From: JAWLGJ01 sp041685145
Lineage (GTDB): Bacteria > Pseudomonadota > Alphaproteobacteria > Rhodospirillales > Magnetospirillaceae
Assembly (NCBI GenBank): GCA_041685145.1
Contig: JAWLGJ010000012.1
Location: forward strand, 1 to 64,000
DNA length: 64,000 bases
Direction: 5' to 3'
Numbering within the stretch: the first letter of the stretch is position 1; every line of letters begins with the position of its first letter. The notes below the pieces were generated by a model. The model was not told the origin of the DNA. It searched no databases and saw only the letters and a list, made by a program, of their open reading frames with translations. Positions 8,459-15,893 of this stretch are shown here, piece by piece. A program made the translations under genes and the position numbers.

Positions 8459-8914
8459 ATGGCGGCGGAAGCGTTCAGCGGCGGCTGGGCGATGTCCTTT
8501 CCCGGCCGCAGCGACGAGGAGTTGTGGCGGGTGGCGGCCGATGTGGAGGCCTACCCCCGCTTCGTGCCCTGGTGCCGCGAGGCGCGCATCCTGCGCCGCC
8601 TGGGCGAACGGCGGCTGAAGGTGGACAACGTCTATGGCGCCGGCCCGCTGCGGATGCGCTTTCGCACCATCGCCGAGCTGGACCCGCCCGCGGCGCTGGT
8701 CATCCGCAGCAGCGACGGACCCTTCCACGACTTTCGCCTCGCCTGGCACTTTCGGCCGCTGCCCGACGGCGGCTGCCGCGCCGAGGCCGAGTTCGAGGCA
8801 CGGCTGCGCTCGCCGCTGCTGCAAACGCTGATGCGCCTGTCCTGGGGCGAGGCCGAACGGCGCATCATCGCGGCCTTCCGCCGGCGGGTGGTGGAGCTGT
8901 ACGGAAACGAGTAG
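8459..8914 (+). CDS. COQ10/RatA-like START-domain protein (possible quinone chaperone)
   Basis: A 151-residue SRPBCC/START-fold protein of the COQ10 family. The diagnostic N-terminal pattern is present (sSFPGRSDEELWRVAADVEAYPRFVPWC), followed by alternating strands and a C-terminal amphipathic helix (RIIAAFRRRVVELY). Mitochondrial and bacterial COQ10 proteins bind ubiquinone and are needed for efficient respiration. Here the gene starts one base after nosY and is followed by menB, so a menaquinone-handling role in N2O respiration is an attractive inference. RatA-type proteins share the fold, so the name alone does not prove quinone binding. Confidence 0.8.
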   Translation: MAAEAFSGGWAMSFPGRSDEELWRVAADVEAYPRFVPWCREARILRRLGERRLKVDNVYGAGPLRMRFRTIAELDPPAALVIRSSDGPFHDFRLAWHFRPLPDGGCRAEAEFEARLRSPLLQTLMRLSWGEAERRIIAAFRRRVVELYGNE

Positions 8915-9001
8915 AAACGGCGGCGGCGGTGGACGTTGCCGCCGAGGTGGGAAACAATGACGCAATCGCAACACGGGGACGGAATGCCCAAGGGGGGTAG
9001 C

Positions 9002-9823
9002 ATGGACTGGCAGCCCGTGCCGGGGTTCGAGTTCACCGATATTCTATTCGACCGCGCCGAGGGCATCGCGCGCATCGCCATCAATCGCCCGCATGTGCGC
9101 AACGCCTTCCGGCCCGAGACCCTCGACGAGATCATGGTCGCCCTTGAGCACGCCCGGCGGGATCGCGCCGTCGGGGCGGTGGTTCTGACCGGCGTCGGCG
9201 CCGAGGCGTTCTGCGCCGGCGGCGACCAGAAGGTGCGCGGCGACGACGGCGGCTATCACGACTCGGCGGGCACGGCGCATCTCAACGCCCTCGACCTGCA
9301 ACGTATGATCCGCACCCTGCCCAAGCCGGTGGTGGCGATGGTGGCGGGCTATGCCATCGGCGGCGGCAATGTCCTGCATCTGGTCTGCGACCTGACGATC
9401 GCCGCCGACAACGCCCGTTTCGGTCAGACCGGCCCCCGCGTCGGCAGCTTCGACGCCGGTTTCGGGGCGGGCATCATGGCCCGCACGGTGGGGCTGAAGA
9501 AGGCCAAGGAAATCTGGTTCCTCTGCCGCCAGTACGACGCCACCCAGGCCCTGGAGATGGGGCTGGTCAACGCGGTGGTGCCGCTGGAGCGGCTGGAGGA
9601 GGAGACGGTGGCCTGGTGCCGCGAGATGCTGGCGCTGTCGCCGACGGCGCTGCGGGTGCTGAAAAGCGCCTTCAACGCCGACACCGACGGCATGGCCGGC
9701 ATCCAGGAACTGGCCGGCAACGCCACCGCCCTTTTCTACATGACCCCCGAAGGCCAGGAAGGCCGCGACGCCTTCGTCGAGAAGCGCCGGCCCGATTTCG
9801 CGAAATTCCCGCGCCGGCCATGA
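9002..9823 (+). CDS. menB: 1,4-dihydroxy-2-naphthoyl-CoA synthase MenB
   Basis: MenB closes the naphthoquinone ring of menaquinone from o-succinylbenzoyl-CoA. The 273-residue crotonase-fold protein shows the MenB-type segments RPHVRNAFRPET, CAGGDQKVRG and GYAIGGGNVLHLVCDLTIA. It also has the FGQTGPRVGSFDAGFG active-site region and a C-terminal GQEGRDAFVEKRRPDF. The ATG at 9002 follows AAGGGGGG and fits MenB length; ATGs at 8957 and 8984 would add poorly matching residues. Its stop overlaps the menA start (ATGA). Confidence 0.94.
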   Translation: MDWQPVPGFEFTDILFDRAEGIARIAINRPHVRNAFRPETLDEIMVALEHARRDRAVGAVVLTGVGAEAFCAGGDQKVRGDDGGYHDSAGTAHLNALDLQRMIRTLPKPVVAMVAGYAIGGGNVLHLVCDLTIAADNARFGQTGPRVGSFDAGFGAGIMARTVGLKKAKEIWFLCRQYDATQALEMGLVNAVVPLERLEEETVAWCREMLALSPTALRVLKSAFNADTDGMAGIQELAGNATALFYMTPEGQEGRDAFVEKRRPDFAKFPRRP

Positions 9824-11157
9824 ACACCACCGTCGCCCAGGCCCCCGGCGGCGTGCGGCTGTGGTGGCTGGCCATGCGGCCCAAGACCCTGACCATCGCC
9901 GTCGTGCCGGTGCTGGTGGGCTCGGCGCTGGCCTGGGCGCAGGCGGGGGCGCAGGCGGCGGGGGCGGCGGTGGTGGCGCTGTTGGCGGCGGTGCTGATTC
10001 AGGCCGGCACCAACCTCCACAACGACGCCGGCGACTTCCTGCGCGGCGGCGACGGCAGCCAGCGCCAGGGCCCCGAACGGGTGACGGCGCAGGGCTGGGC
10101 GACCCCGCGCCAGGTGTTGCGCGCCGCCGAAATCTGCTTCGTCCTGGCGGCGGCGTGCGGGCTGTATCTCGTCTGGGTGGGCGGCTGGCCGATCCTGGTG
10201 CTGGGGGCGGCGTCGCTGCTGGCGGCGTGGGGCTATACCGGCGGGCCGCGCCCCATCGCCTACACGCCGCTGGGCGAAATCTTCGTGGTGCTGTTCTTCG
10301 GCCTGGGCGCCGTGGCCGGCACCTATTGGCTGCATCGCCAGGCGCTGAGCGCCGAGGCCCTGGTGGCGGGGCTGGCGCTGGGGCTGCTGGCGGCGGCGGT
10401 GCTGGTGGTCAACAACACCCGCGATATGGACGCCGACCGCCGCACCGGGCGCCGCACCCTGCCCATCCTGCTGGGGCGGCACCGCAGCGGGGGGCTCTAT
10501 GCCGCCCTGGTGTTGGCGCCCTTCGCGCTGCTGTGGCCGTTGGCGGCGGCGGTGCCGGGGGCATGGCTGGCGCTGATCGCCTTGCCCTTGGCCGTGAGGC
10601 TGGTTCGTGCCTTTGCCGCCGAGACCGGCGGCGCCGGTTTCAACGGGCTGCTGGCGCGCACGGCGCGGCTACAGGTGCTGTACGGCGCCCTGCTGGCGGC
10701 GGGTTTGCTGGCATCGCCGGCGGCGGCCGCGGCCGCCGAGCCGGTGGAGGCCGTCTTCCGCAATGCCGAGGGCGAGGCGGTGCGGTTGTCGGATTTTCGG
10801 GGGCGGCCGGTGCTGGTGGAGTTCTGGGCCACCTGGTGCGCGCCCTGCCGCCGGGATCTGCCGCATCTCGACGCGATGGCGGCGCGGCTGGCCGACCGGC
10901 TGACGGTGCTGCCCATTTCCATCGATCGTTTGGGGCGCCCGGCGGTGGAACGGTTCTACGCGGAGCTGAACATTCGCCGCCTGCCGATCTATCTCGACGA
11001 GGACCGCGAGGCGGTGGCGGCGCTGGGCATCGAATACGTTCCCGCCGCGCTGCTGCTGGCGGCGGATGGAGGGGTTCTCAAACGCTGGGAACTGGGCCCG
11101 GACTGGGCCGAGGCCGAGGCGGAGGTCGAGGCGCTGCTGAGCGCGGCGGGGGAGTAG
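9820..11157 (+). CDS. menA: MenA prenyltransferase fused to C-terminal TlpA-like thioredoxin domain
   Basis: Residues ~1-300 are 1,4-dihydroxy-2-naphthoate polyprenyltransferase: MRPKTLTIAVVPVLVGSAL at the N-terminus, the first Asp motif NLHNDAGDFLRGGD, and a second DMDADRRTGRRTLP, with eight to nine membrane helices. After the last helix (LYGALLAAGLLASP) and an AAAAAAEP stretch resembling a signal-peptidase site comes a ~140-residue thioredoxin fold. This has FWATWCAPCRRDLPHLD (redox CAPC) and the cis-Pro region YVPAALL, as in TlpA/ResA. No stop or frameshift lies between them. The C-terminal domain should face the periplasm. Such a fusion is not typical of MenA (usually ~300 residues). Confidence 0.9.
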   Translation: MNTTVAQAPGGVRLWWLAMRPKTLTIAVVPVLVGSALAWAQAGAQAAGAAVVALLAAVLIQAGTNLHNDAGDFLRGGDGSQRQGPERVTAQGWATPRQVLRAAEICFVLAAACGLYLVWVGGWPILVLGAASLLAAWGYTGGPRPIAYTPLGEIFVVLFFGLGAVAGTYWLHRQALSAEALVAGLALGLLAAAVLVVNNTRDMDADRRTGRRTLPILLGRHRSGGLYAALVLAPFALLWPLAAAVPGAWLALIALPLAVRLVRAFAAETGGAGFNGLLARTARLQVLYGALLAAGLLASPAAAAAAEPVEAVFRNAEGEAVRLSDFRGRPVLVEFWATWCAPCRRDLPHLDAMAARLADRLTVLPISIDRLGRPAVERFYAELNIRRLPIYLDEDREAVAALGIEYVPAALLLAADGGVLKRWELGPDWAEAEAEVEALLSAAGE

Positions 11158-11163
11158 GCGGGC

Positions 11164-12429
11164 TCACCCACCCGCCGCAATTCGCCTGATTTCCCGCCGG
11201 TCCGGTTTGCCCGTCGGGCTCAGCGGCAGGGCATCGACCCGCACCGCATGGCGCGGGCGCAGCGGCGAAGGCAGGCGCCGACGGCACCAGGCGAGCACGT
11301 CCTCGGGCGCGGCGGCACCCTCATAGACCGCCACCACCACCTCGCCCCACACCGGATCGGGCCGCCCGGCCACCGCCGCCGCCCGCAATCCGGGGCATTC
11401 CGCCAGCGCCGTCTCGACCGGGCGGGGGTGCAGCTTGCGCCCGCCGCTGACGATGACGTCATCGGCCCGCCCCGCCACCCACACCTCGCCCTCGGCGTCG
11501 ACGCGCCCGAGGTCGTTGGTGGTGAACCAGCCCTCGGGGTCGAGCCCCTCGCCCGGCCGCATGGCGGGGTTGGCGTAGCCCAGCATGACGGCGGAGCCGC
11601 GCACACGCAGGCGGCCGTCGATGCCGGCCTCCATCGCCAGGCCCTCCAGCGGGCGCCCCACGCGGCCGCCGTCCCAGTCGGCGCCGGGCCGCAACAGCGT
11701 CGCCGCCTGCGAGGTCGTCTCGGTCATGCCATAGCTGACGCACAGGGGCCAGCCGCCGCGGCGGGCGCGGGCGGCGAGGGCGGGGGCGAGCGCGGCGCCG
11801 CCGATCAGGCAGACGCGCAGGCTGGGCGGCGGCTCCGGCGCCGCCTCCAGCAGCCCCGCCAGCATCGCCGGCACCAGCGAGACATGGGTGACGCCGTGGC
11901 GGCGCATCGCCGCCAGCGCCGCCGCCGCCTCGAATCGCTCCTGAACAAGCGCCGTCGCGCCCGCCTCGGCGCAGCGGTGGAGGATCACCAGCCCGCCGAT
12001 GTGATACAGCGGCAGGCAGGCTAGCCACACGTCGCCGGGCTCCAACCCCAGCCGCGCGCGCGAGGCGGCGGCGTGGGCGCGTAGGCCGTCGCCGGCGAGC
12101 ATCGCCGCCTTCGGCGCGCCGGTGCTGCCGCTGGTGGCGATCAGCAGTTCGGCGGCGCCGCCCGGTCCCGCCAGCGCGGCCAGGGCGCGGCGGTCGCCGG
12201 CATCCAGGCCGGGGTTGAGCGGCAGAAAGGCCCGCCCGGCGGCGGCGGCGGCATAGGCGGCGCGGGCCAGGGCAAGATTGCCGTCCGCCAGCACCAGTGG
12301 GCGGCTGTCACGCTCCGCGCGCCACCGGGCCAGGTCCGCCCAGGAGTGACGTGCGTCCTCCAGCAGCAGCGCCGGGCGCTCCGGCGTCGCCTCGGCCTGG
12401 CGGGCCACCCACTCGGCCAGCGCGAACAT
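11164..12429 (-). CDS. menE: o-Succinylbenzoate-CoA ligase MenE
   Basis: An AMP-forming ligase of 421 residues that activates o-succinylbenzoate for MenB. The P-loop-like motif LLIATSGSTGAPKAAM, the aromatic motif SYGMTETTSQ, the hinge GWFTTNDLGRVD and the A10 lysine motif LSPTGKPDRRE are all present. The last gene of the leftward sco-menG-menE operon, its ATG overlaps the last base of menG and its stop lies only six bases from the convergent menA stop. The menaquinone genes are therefore arranged as two converging operons. Confidence 0.88.
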   Translation of the reverse strand: MFALAEWVARQAEATPERPALLLEDARHSWADLARWRAERDSRPLVLADGNLALARAAYAAAAAGRAFLPLNPGLDAGDRRALAALAGPGGAAELLIATSGSTGAPKAAMLAGDGLRAHAAASRARLGLEPGDVWLACLPLYHIGGLVILHRCAEAGATALVQERFEAAAALAAMRRHGVTHVSLVPAMLAGLLEAAPEPPPSLRVCLIGGAALAPALAARARRGGWPLCVSYGMTETTSQAATLLRPGADWDGGRVGRPLEGLAMEAGIDGRLRVRGSAVMLGYANPAMRPGEGLDPEGWFTTNDLGRVDAEGEVWVAGRADDVIVSGGRKLHPRPVETALAECPGLRAAAVAGRPDPVWGEVVVAVYEGAAAPEDVLAWCRRRLPSPLRPRHAVRVDALPLSPTGKPDRREIRRIAAGG

Positions 12430-13157
12430 CAACGCGCGTCCGGCCGCACGCCGACATGGACGCAGGCGATGCCGAAGCTGAGATTGCGGTAGGAGACCCG
12501 CTCCAGCCCGGCGGCCTCGAAATGGCGCTTCATCGCCTCCTGGTCCGGGAAGCGGCGGATCGATTCCACCAGATAGGCATAGGCATCGGGCGCCGCCGCC
12601 ACCCAGGCCCCCAGGCGCGGGATCACCAGATTCGAGAACGCCCGATAGAACGGCCGGATGGGCGCGGCGGGGCGCGAGAACTCCAGGCACAGCAGCCGCC
12701 CGCCCGGCTTCAGCACCCGCGCCATTTCGGCAAGCGCGTCGGCCATCCGGGTCGTGTTGCGGATGCCGAAGGCAATGGTGACGGTATCGACCGAGCCGTC
12801 GGGGAAGGGCAGGGCCTCGGCGGAGCCCGCGACGCAGGCGACATGGGGCAGGCCGCGTCGGCGGCCCTCGGCCATCATCGACAGGCTGGGATCGCAGATG
12901 ACCACGCGACGGTCGGGCGCCGCCAACAGCCGCGCCACGTCGCCGGTGCCGCCCGCGACGTCGACGATCACCTGGCCGGGCCGTGCCGCCGCCATCGCCG
13001 CGAAGCGCCGCTTCCACAGCCGATGAATGCCCAGGCTCATCAGGTCGTTCATGAGGTCGTAGCGCCGCGCTACGGCGGCGAAGACGCCGCGAATGCGGCG
13101 CTGGCGTTCCTCGGGCGTGACGCGCTCGGCGCCGAAGCTGTGCGAAATCTCGTCCAC
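12429..13157 (-). CDS. ubiE: Demethylmenaquinone/ubiquinone methyltransferase (UbiE/MenG)
   Basis: A 242-residue SAM-dependent C-methyltransferase. The UbiE signatures are present: RYDLMNDLMSLGIHRLWK, motif I VIVDVAGGTGDVA, FGIRNTTRMADALAEM and LEFSRP. Because it is clustered with menE and opposite menB/menA, it is probably the demethylmenaquinone methylase (MenG). UbiE enzymes can serve both quinones, and a separate ubiE may exist elsewhere. Three bases separate it from the sco stop, so it is translated from the same mRNA. Confidence 0.93.
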   Translation of the reverse strand: MDEISHSFGAERVTPEERQRRIRGVFAAVARRYDLMNDLMSLGIHRLWKRRFAAMAAARPGQVIVDVAGGTGDVARLLAAPDRRVVICDPSLSMMAEGRRRGLPHVACVAGSAEALPFPDGSVDTVTIAFGIRNTTRMADALAEMARVLKPGGRLLCLEFSRPAAPIRPFYRAFSNLVIPRLGAWVAAAPDAYAYLVESIRRFPDQEAMKRHFEAAGLERVSYRNLSFGIACVHVGVRPDAR

Positions 13158-13160
13158 GGC

Positions 13161-13718
13161 CTAGGGCGCTGCGGCCAGCAGTTCCCGCATCCGGGCCGCG
13201 ATGTCGTCGCCCGGCATGGTGTGGGGCATGCGCTCGACATAGGCGCCGTCGGGGCCCATGACGAAGACGCTGGACGTGTGGTCGACGAGGTAGGTGCCGC
13301 TGTCCTCCAGGTCCACCTTCTCGGCCCGCACGCCGTATTTGCCCATCATCGAGCGCACGAATTCGGGCGGGCCGCTGAGGCCGACGATGCCGGGATGGAA
13401 GGCGGCGACATAATCGGCCAGCACCTCCGGGGTGTCGCGCTCGGGGTCGACGGTGACGAACAGCGGCTGCACCCTCTCGGCCTCGTCGCCCAGGGCGTCC
13501 ATGGCCGCGGCAATGTTGACCAATGCCGTCGGGCAGACATCGGGGCAGAATGTGTAGCCGAAATAGATCAGCAGGAATTGACCGTGATAGGTGTCGTCGC
13601 GCACGACGCGGCCGTCATGGGCCTGGAGCATGAAGGTGCCGCCGGGCTGGGCCCCCGCCGTCGGGGCGGTTCCGCCGACCGCAAGCCCCAGAAACAGGGC
13701 CAAAACCAGCTTTCGCAT
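13161..13718 (-). CDS. SCO1/SenC-family copper chaperone
   Basis: A 185-residue Sco protein. A signal peptide (MRKLVLALFLGLAVGG, cleavage near AGA-QP) precedes a thioredoxin fold with the copper site CPDVCP (C58, C62) and the distal histidine H147 in LVDHTSS. Sco proteins load CuA sites; here the nearby CuA enzyme is NosZ, so it may mature NosZ rather than cytochrome oxidase. This is inference from location. ATG 13718 was chosen because it starts the signal peptide. It is the first gene of the sco-menG-menE operon and has an FNR/DNR-type box about 63 bases upstream. Confidence 0.88.
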   Translation of the reverse strand: MRKLVLALFLGLAVGGTAPTAGAQPGGTFMLQAHDGRVVRDDTYHGQFLLIYFGYTFCPDVCPTALVNIAAAMDALGDEAERVQPLFVTVDPERDTPEVLADYVAAFHPGIVGLSGPPEFVRSMMGKYGVRAEKVDLEDSGTYLVDHTSSVFVMGPDGAYVERMPHTMPGDDIAARMRELLAAAP

Positions 13719-13780
13719 TGCCAAGGCTCGTCCGGAAAATGGAGAACAGGTCAAGGATGCCCACACTTTCCCAAAGGTTT

Positions 13781-13794
13781 ATGACCAAGGTCAA
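13781..13794. promoter_or_regulatory. FNR/DNR-type box upstream of sco
   Basis: ATGACCAAGGTCAA keeps the TGA-N6-TCA core of FNR/DNR sites (ideal TTGAT-N4-ATCAA). Its centre is ~69 bases from the sco ATG. A weak leftward -10 (CATCCT, complement of 13754-13759) lies at about the class II distance. It would make sco-menG-menE expression respond to low oxygen or NO. Confidence 0.55.
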
Positions 13795-13823
13795 GCGACG
13801 GGAGGCGAAAAAATTGTCGCGGC

Positions 13824-13865
13824 ATGACCAGAGTCAAGTTTGGGGGCCCCCGAGCCCGCTATAAC
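13824..13865 (+). promoter_or_regulatory. FNR/DNR-type class II promoter (box plus TATAAC)
   Basis: The box ATGACCAGAGTCAA (13824-13837) has the TGA-N6-TCA core. A near-consensus -10 TATAAC (13860-13865) ends 34.5 bases from the box centre. This is the spacing expected when the regulator sits at -41.5, with a start near 13872. The next gene on this strand begins 200 bases further on, so the promoter may serve a small RNA or a long leader. Confidence 0.6.
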
Positions 13866-13871
13866 CGACTC

Positions 13872-13950
13872 GACCGCTTGGTCATGTCGACCCCCCAAGC
13901 GCGGCGCGGACCGGTCAGCCCCCCCTCCCGGTCCGCGCCTTCGCTTTCTC
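13872..13950 (+). ncRNA. Candidate FNR/DNR-controlled small RNA
   Basis: Predicted transcript of about 80 bases from the promoter just upstream. It folds into two stem-loops. Stem 1 is CGCTTGG (13875-13881) with CCAAGCG (13895-13901). Stem 2 is a perfect 12-bp stem, 13903-13914 with 13928-13939, with a 13-base loop containing a run of seven C (TCAGCCCCCCCTC). A T-rich tail (TTCGCTTTCTCTC) follows, weaker than a canonical U-run. C-rich loops of this kind often pair with Shine-Dalgarno sequences in regulatory RNAs. The alternative is a structured leader of the regulator gene at 14073. Confidence 0.45.
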
Positions 13951-13985
13951 TCCCCGGTCCATCCCGGCCGCAATCGGCCTGGCGC

Positions 13986-14029
13986 TTGATTTCCGTCAAG
14001 TCGACATGCCTCCGGGCGCCCCTATAAAT
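13986..14029 (+). promoter_or_regulatory. FNR/DNR box and -10 of the regulator pair
   Basis: TTGATTTCCGTCAA (13986-13999) is the best FNR/DNR match in the window. A TATAAAT (14023-14029) lies downstream, placing the box near -41 of a start at about 14035, some 38 bases before the regulator ATG. This implies autoregulation or cross-regulation of the two Crp/Fnr genes that follow. Confidence 0.7.
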
Positions 14030-14072
14030 GTCCCCACATTTTGTCTGGCCAATCCGGAGGGGGAAAAAGCGG

Positions 14073-14795
14073 ATGGGCCACGATCCGATTGTGAGTCATG
14101 CCGTCCGCTGGCGGCGGCATATGCTGTTTCAGGTGCTCGGCGAGGCGGGGACGCATGAGCTTCTCGGCCATGCCGAGGTCGTCGACGCCCCGGCGGGCAC
14201 GACGGTGGTGAGCCAGGGGGCGCCGGCCGAGCACTTCTATCTGGTGCTCGACGGGCGAATGCGCCTCCAGGTCGGCGATGATTGCGCCGGCCCCAGCACA
14301 CTTGACGTGCTGGGTCCGGGCGAACTCATCGGGCAGGGGGCCGCCGCCGGCGGCCAGCCTTATGCGATGAGCGCCGAGAGCCTGGAGGACAGCCGCTTGC
14401 TGCGGCTGGACGCGGCGACCTTCCGGCGGATGCTGGAGGAGCGCTTCGAGCTTACCGCCTTCGTGCTGGCGACGATCTCGCGGCGGCTATGCGGTCTGAT
14501 GCGCCATCTGACGGCGTTGAAGATGAAGACCGGCGGCCAGCGGGTGGCCGACTACCTGCTGGGCCTGACCGACGCGGCCGAGGGGCCCGCCGAGGTGCGG
14601 CTGCCCTATGATAAGCGCATCATCGCCGAAACCCTGGGAATGCGGCCAGAAACCTTTTCGCGCGCCCTGGGCAAGCTGCGGGGGCTGGGGGTGTGCCGGG
14701 CGGGAACGGCCCGCATCCGTCTCGCCGATGTCGGCCGCCTGCGCGACTACTGCCATCTGGAGGCCGCCGAGGGCCGCGATGCCCGCGACGCCTGA
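14073..14795 (+). CDS. Crp/Fnr-family regulator, DNR-like (pair A, gene 1)
   Basis: A 240-residue regulator with an N-terminal cyclic-nucleotide-type beta-roll (APAEHFYLVLDGRMRLQVG), a long dimer helix and a C-terminal winged helix (RIIAETLGMRPETFSRALGKL). The recognition helix has the E-T-x-S-R pattern of FNR/DNR proteins that read TTGAT half-sites. It lacks the N-terminal cysteine set of oxygen-sensing FNR, so it fits the NO-responsive DNR group, whose members bind heme; heme binding is not provable here. The ATG at 14073 follows GGAGGGGG. It is the first gene of a tandem regulator pair located between the sco-men and nir operons. Confidence 0.88.
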   Translation: MGHDPIVSHAVRWRRHMLFQVLGEAGTHELLGHAEVVDAPAGTTVVSQGAPAEHFYLVLDGRMRLQVGDDCAGPSTLDVLGPGELIGQGAAAGGQPYAMSAESLEDSRLLRLDAATFRRMLEERFELTAFVLATISRRLCGLMRHLTALKMKTGGQRVADYLLGLTDAAEGPAEVRLPYDKRIIAETLGMRPETFSRALGKLRGLGVCRAGTARIRLADVGRLRDYCHLEAAEGRDARDA

Positions 14796-14822
14796 CGCCC
14801 GCGGGCGGCAAGGGGAACGGCA

Positions 14823-15518
14823 ATGCTGAAGGTGCGCCCGCTGGCCGACGACGACCTCGACGCCCTGCGCGAGGTGCCGCTGTTCAGCGAACTGCCGCGA
14901 CAGACGATGCAGGGCCTGCTGACCGGCGCCACGGTGCGCCGCTTCGGCGCCGACACGCTGCTGTTCAACGCCGGCGACAAGGCCGACCGCTTCTTTGTGG
15001 TGCTGGCGGGGATGGTGCGCCTGTTCGCGCTCGACGAAGAAGGGCAGCAGGGGGTGATGGAAATCATCTTCCCGGTGCGAAGCTTCGCCGAGGCGGCGAT
15101 GTTCGGCAGCGGCCGCTACCCGCTGAACGCCGAGGCGGAGCGGGGCACGACCCTGGTGCAGATCGAGGGGGCGGGCTTTCTGCGCCAACTGCGCGAGAAC
15201 CCGCAGCTTGCCCGCGACGTCGTCGCCAGCCTGCACCAGTGGGAGCGGCGACTGCTGAAGGAAATCTGCCAGCACAAATTCCTGTCGCCGGCGCAGCGGC
15301 TGTCGGCCTACCTGCTGGGCCTGACCAGCCAGGAGAACGGCGAAGCGTCGCTGCAATTGCCGCTCAGCAAGGCGACGATCGCCAGCCGCATCGGCATCGA
15401 GCCCGAAAGCCTGTCACGGGCGCTGCAACGCCTCCGCACCATCGGCGTCACCTGCCAGGGGGACCAGGTGCGAATCGCCGACCTCGACTCGCTGCGCCGC
15501 TACTGCCGCGGCGGCTGA
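14823..15518 (+). CDS. Crp/Fnr-family regulator, DNR-like (pair A, gene 2)
   Basis: A 231-residue Crp/Fnr protein with the beta-roll (GDKADRFFVVLAGMVRLFAL), dimerisation helix and an HTH (ATIASRIGIEPESLSRALQRL). The recognition element EPESLSRAL is FNR/DNR type, and no FNR-like iron-sulfur cysteines are present. It is clearly similar to the second gene of another pair at 38303 (shared FAEAAMFGSGRYPLNA/FAEAAMFASGRFPLNA segment). It starts 27 bases after gene 1, with GGGGAACGGCA upstream. It is likely an NO- or low-oxygen-responsive activator of the nir and nos genes on either side. Confidence 0.88.
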   Translation: MLKVRPLADDDLDALREVPLFSELPRQTMQGLLTGATVRRFGADTLLFNAGDKADRFFVVLAGMVRLFALDEEGQQGVMEIIFPVRSFAEAAMFGSGRYPLNAEAERGTTLVQIEGAGFLRQLRENPQLARDVVASLHQWERRLLKEICQHKFLSPAQRLSAYLLGLTSQENGEASLQLPLSKATIASRIGIEPESLSRALQRLRTIGVTCQGDQVRIADLDSLRRYCRGG

Positions 15519-15568
15519 GCCCCAGACGCGAAAGAGGCCGGGTCCGTCCGACCCGGCCTCTTCGTCAT

Positions 15569-15643
15569 TGGCTCCGGAGGAGGGATTCGAACCCCCGACC
15601 AAGCGGTTAACAGCCGCTCGCTCTACCACTGAGCTACTCCGGA
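15569..15643 (-). tRNA. tRNA-Asn (GTT)
   Basis: The complement folds into a complete cloverleaf: acceptor TCCGGAG with CTCCGGA, D-arm GCTCAGTGGTAGAGC, anticodon stem AGCGG/CCGCT with loop CTGTTAA (anticodon GTT), T-arm with TTCGAAT, discriminator G and encoded CCA. The length is 75 bases. It follows the second regulator gene convergently. Confidence 0.97.
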
Positions 15644-15737
15644 CCAGGAGCGGAAACCGCCATGCGGCGGGCCTTATAGCAGGCCCGGCGCCGCGCGCCA
15701 ACCTCTTTCCGGTCCATGCTGCCGCGGGTTTGAACAA

Positions 15738-15812
15738 TGGAGGCCGGGGCCGGAATCGAACCGACGTACGGGGATTTGCAGTCCCCTGCATGAGCCACTC
15801 TGCCACCCGGCC
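15738..15812 (-). tRNA. tRNA-Cys (GCA)
   Basis: The complement gives acceptor GGCCGGG with CCCGGCC, anticodon stem GGGGA/TCCCC with loop CTGCAAA (anticodon GCA), T-loop TTCGATT, discriminator T (the identity element of tRNA-Cys) and encoded CCA. It lies 94 bases upstream of tRNA-Asn and may be co-transcribed with it. Confidence 0.97.
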
Positions 15813-15893
15813 GCACGCCCCGCGGGCCACGGATGCCGTCTTATAAGCACTGCGGCGCCAAGGGTCAATAACAGGTGGTGGCGGCGACGTCCT

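Noticed and set aside
11164..13017. Single 617-residue leftward reading frame covering menE and the end of menG
   Set aside because: Only the part from ATG 12429 matches an AMP-forming ligase; the preceding part is the wrong frame of the methyltransferase gene, which is well supported in its own frame.
15569..15812. tRNA pair as an attachment site with an integrated element
   Set aside because: No integrase gene, direct repeat of a tRNA end or compositional change was seen on either side; the flanks are nir and regulator genes.
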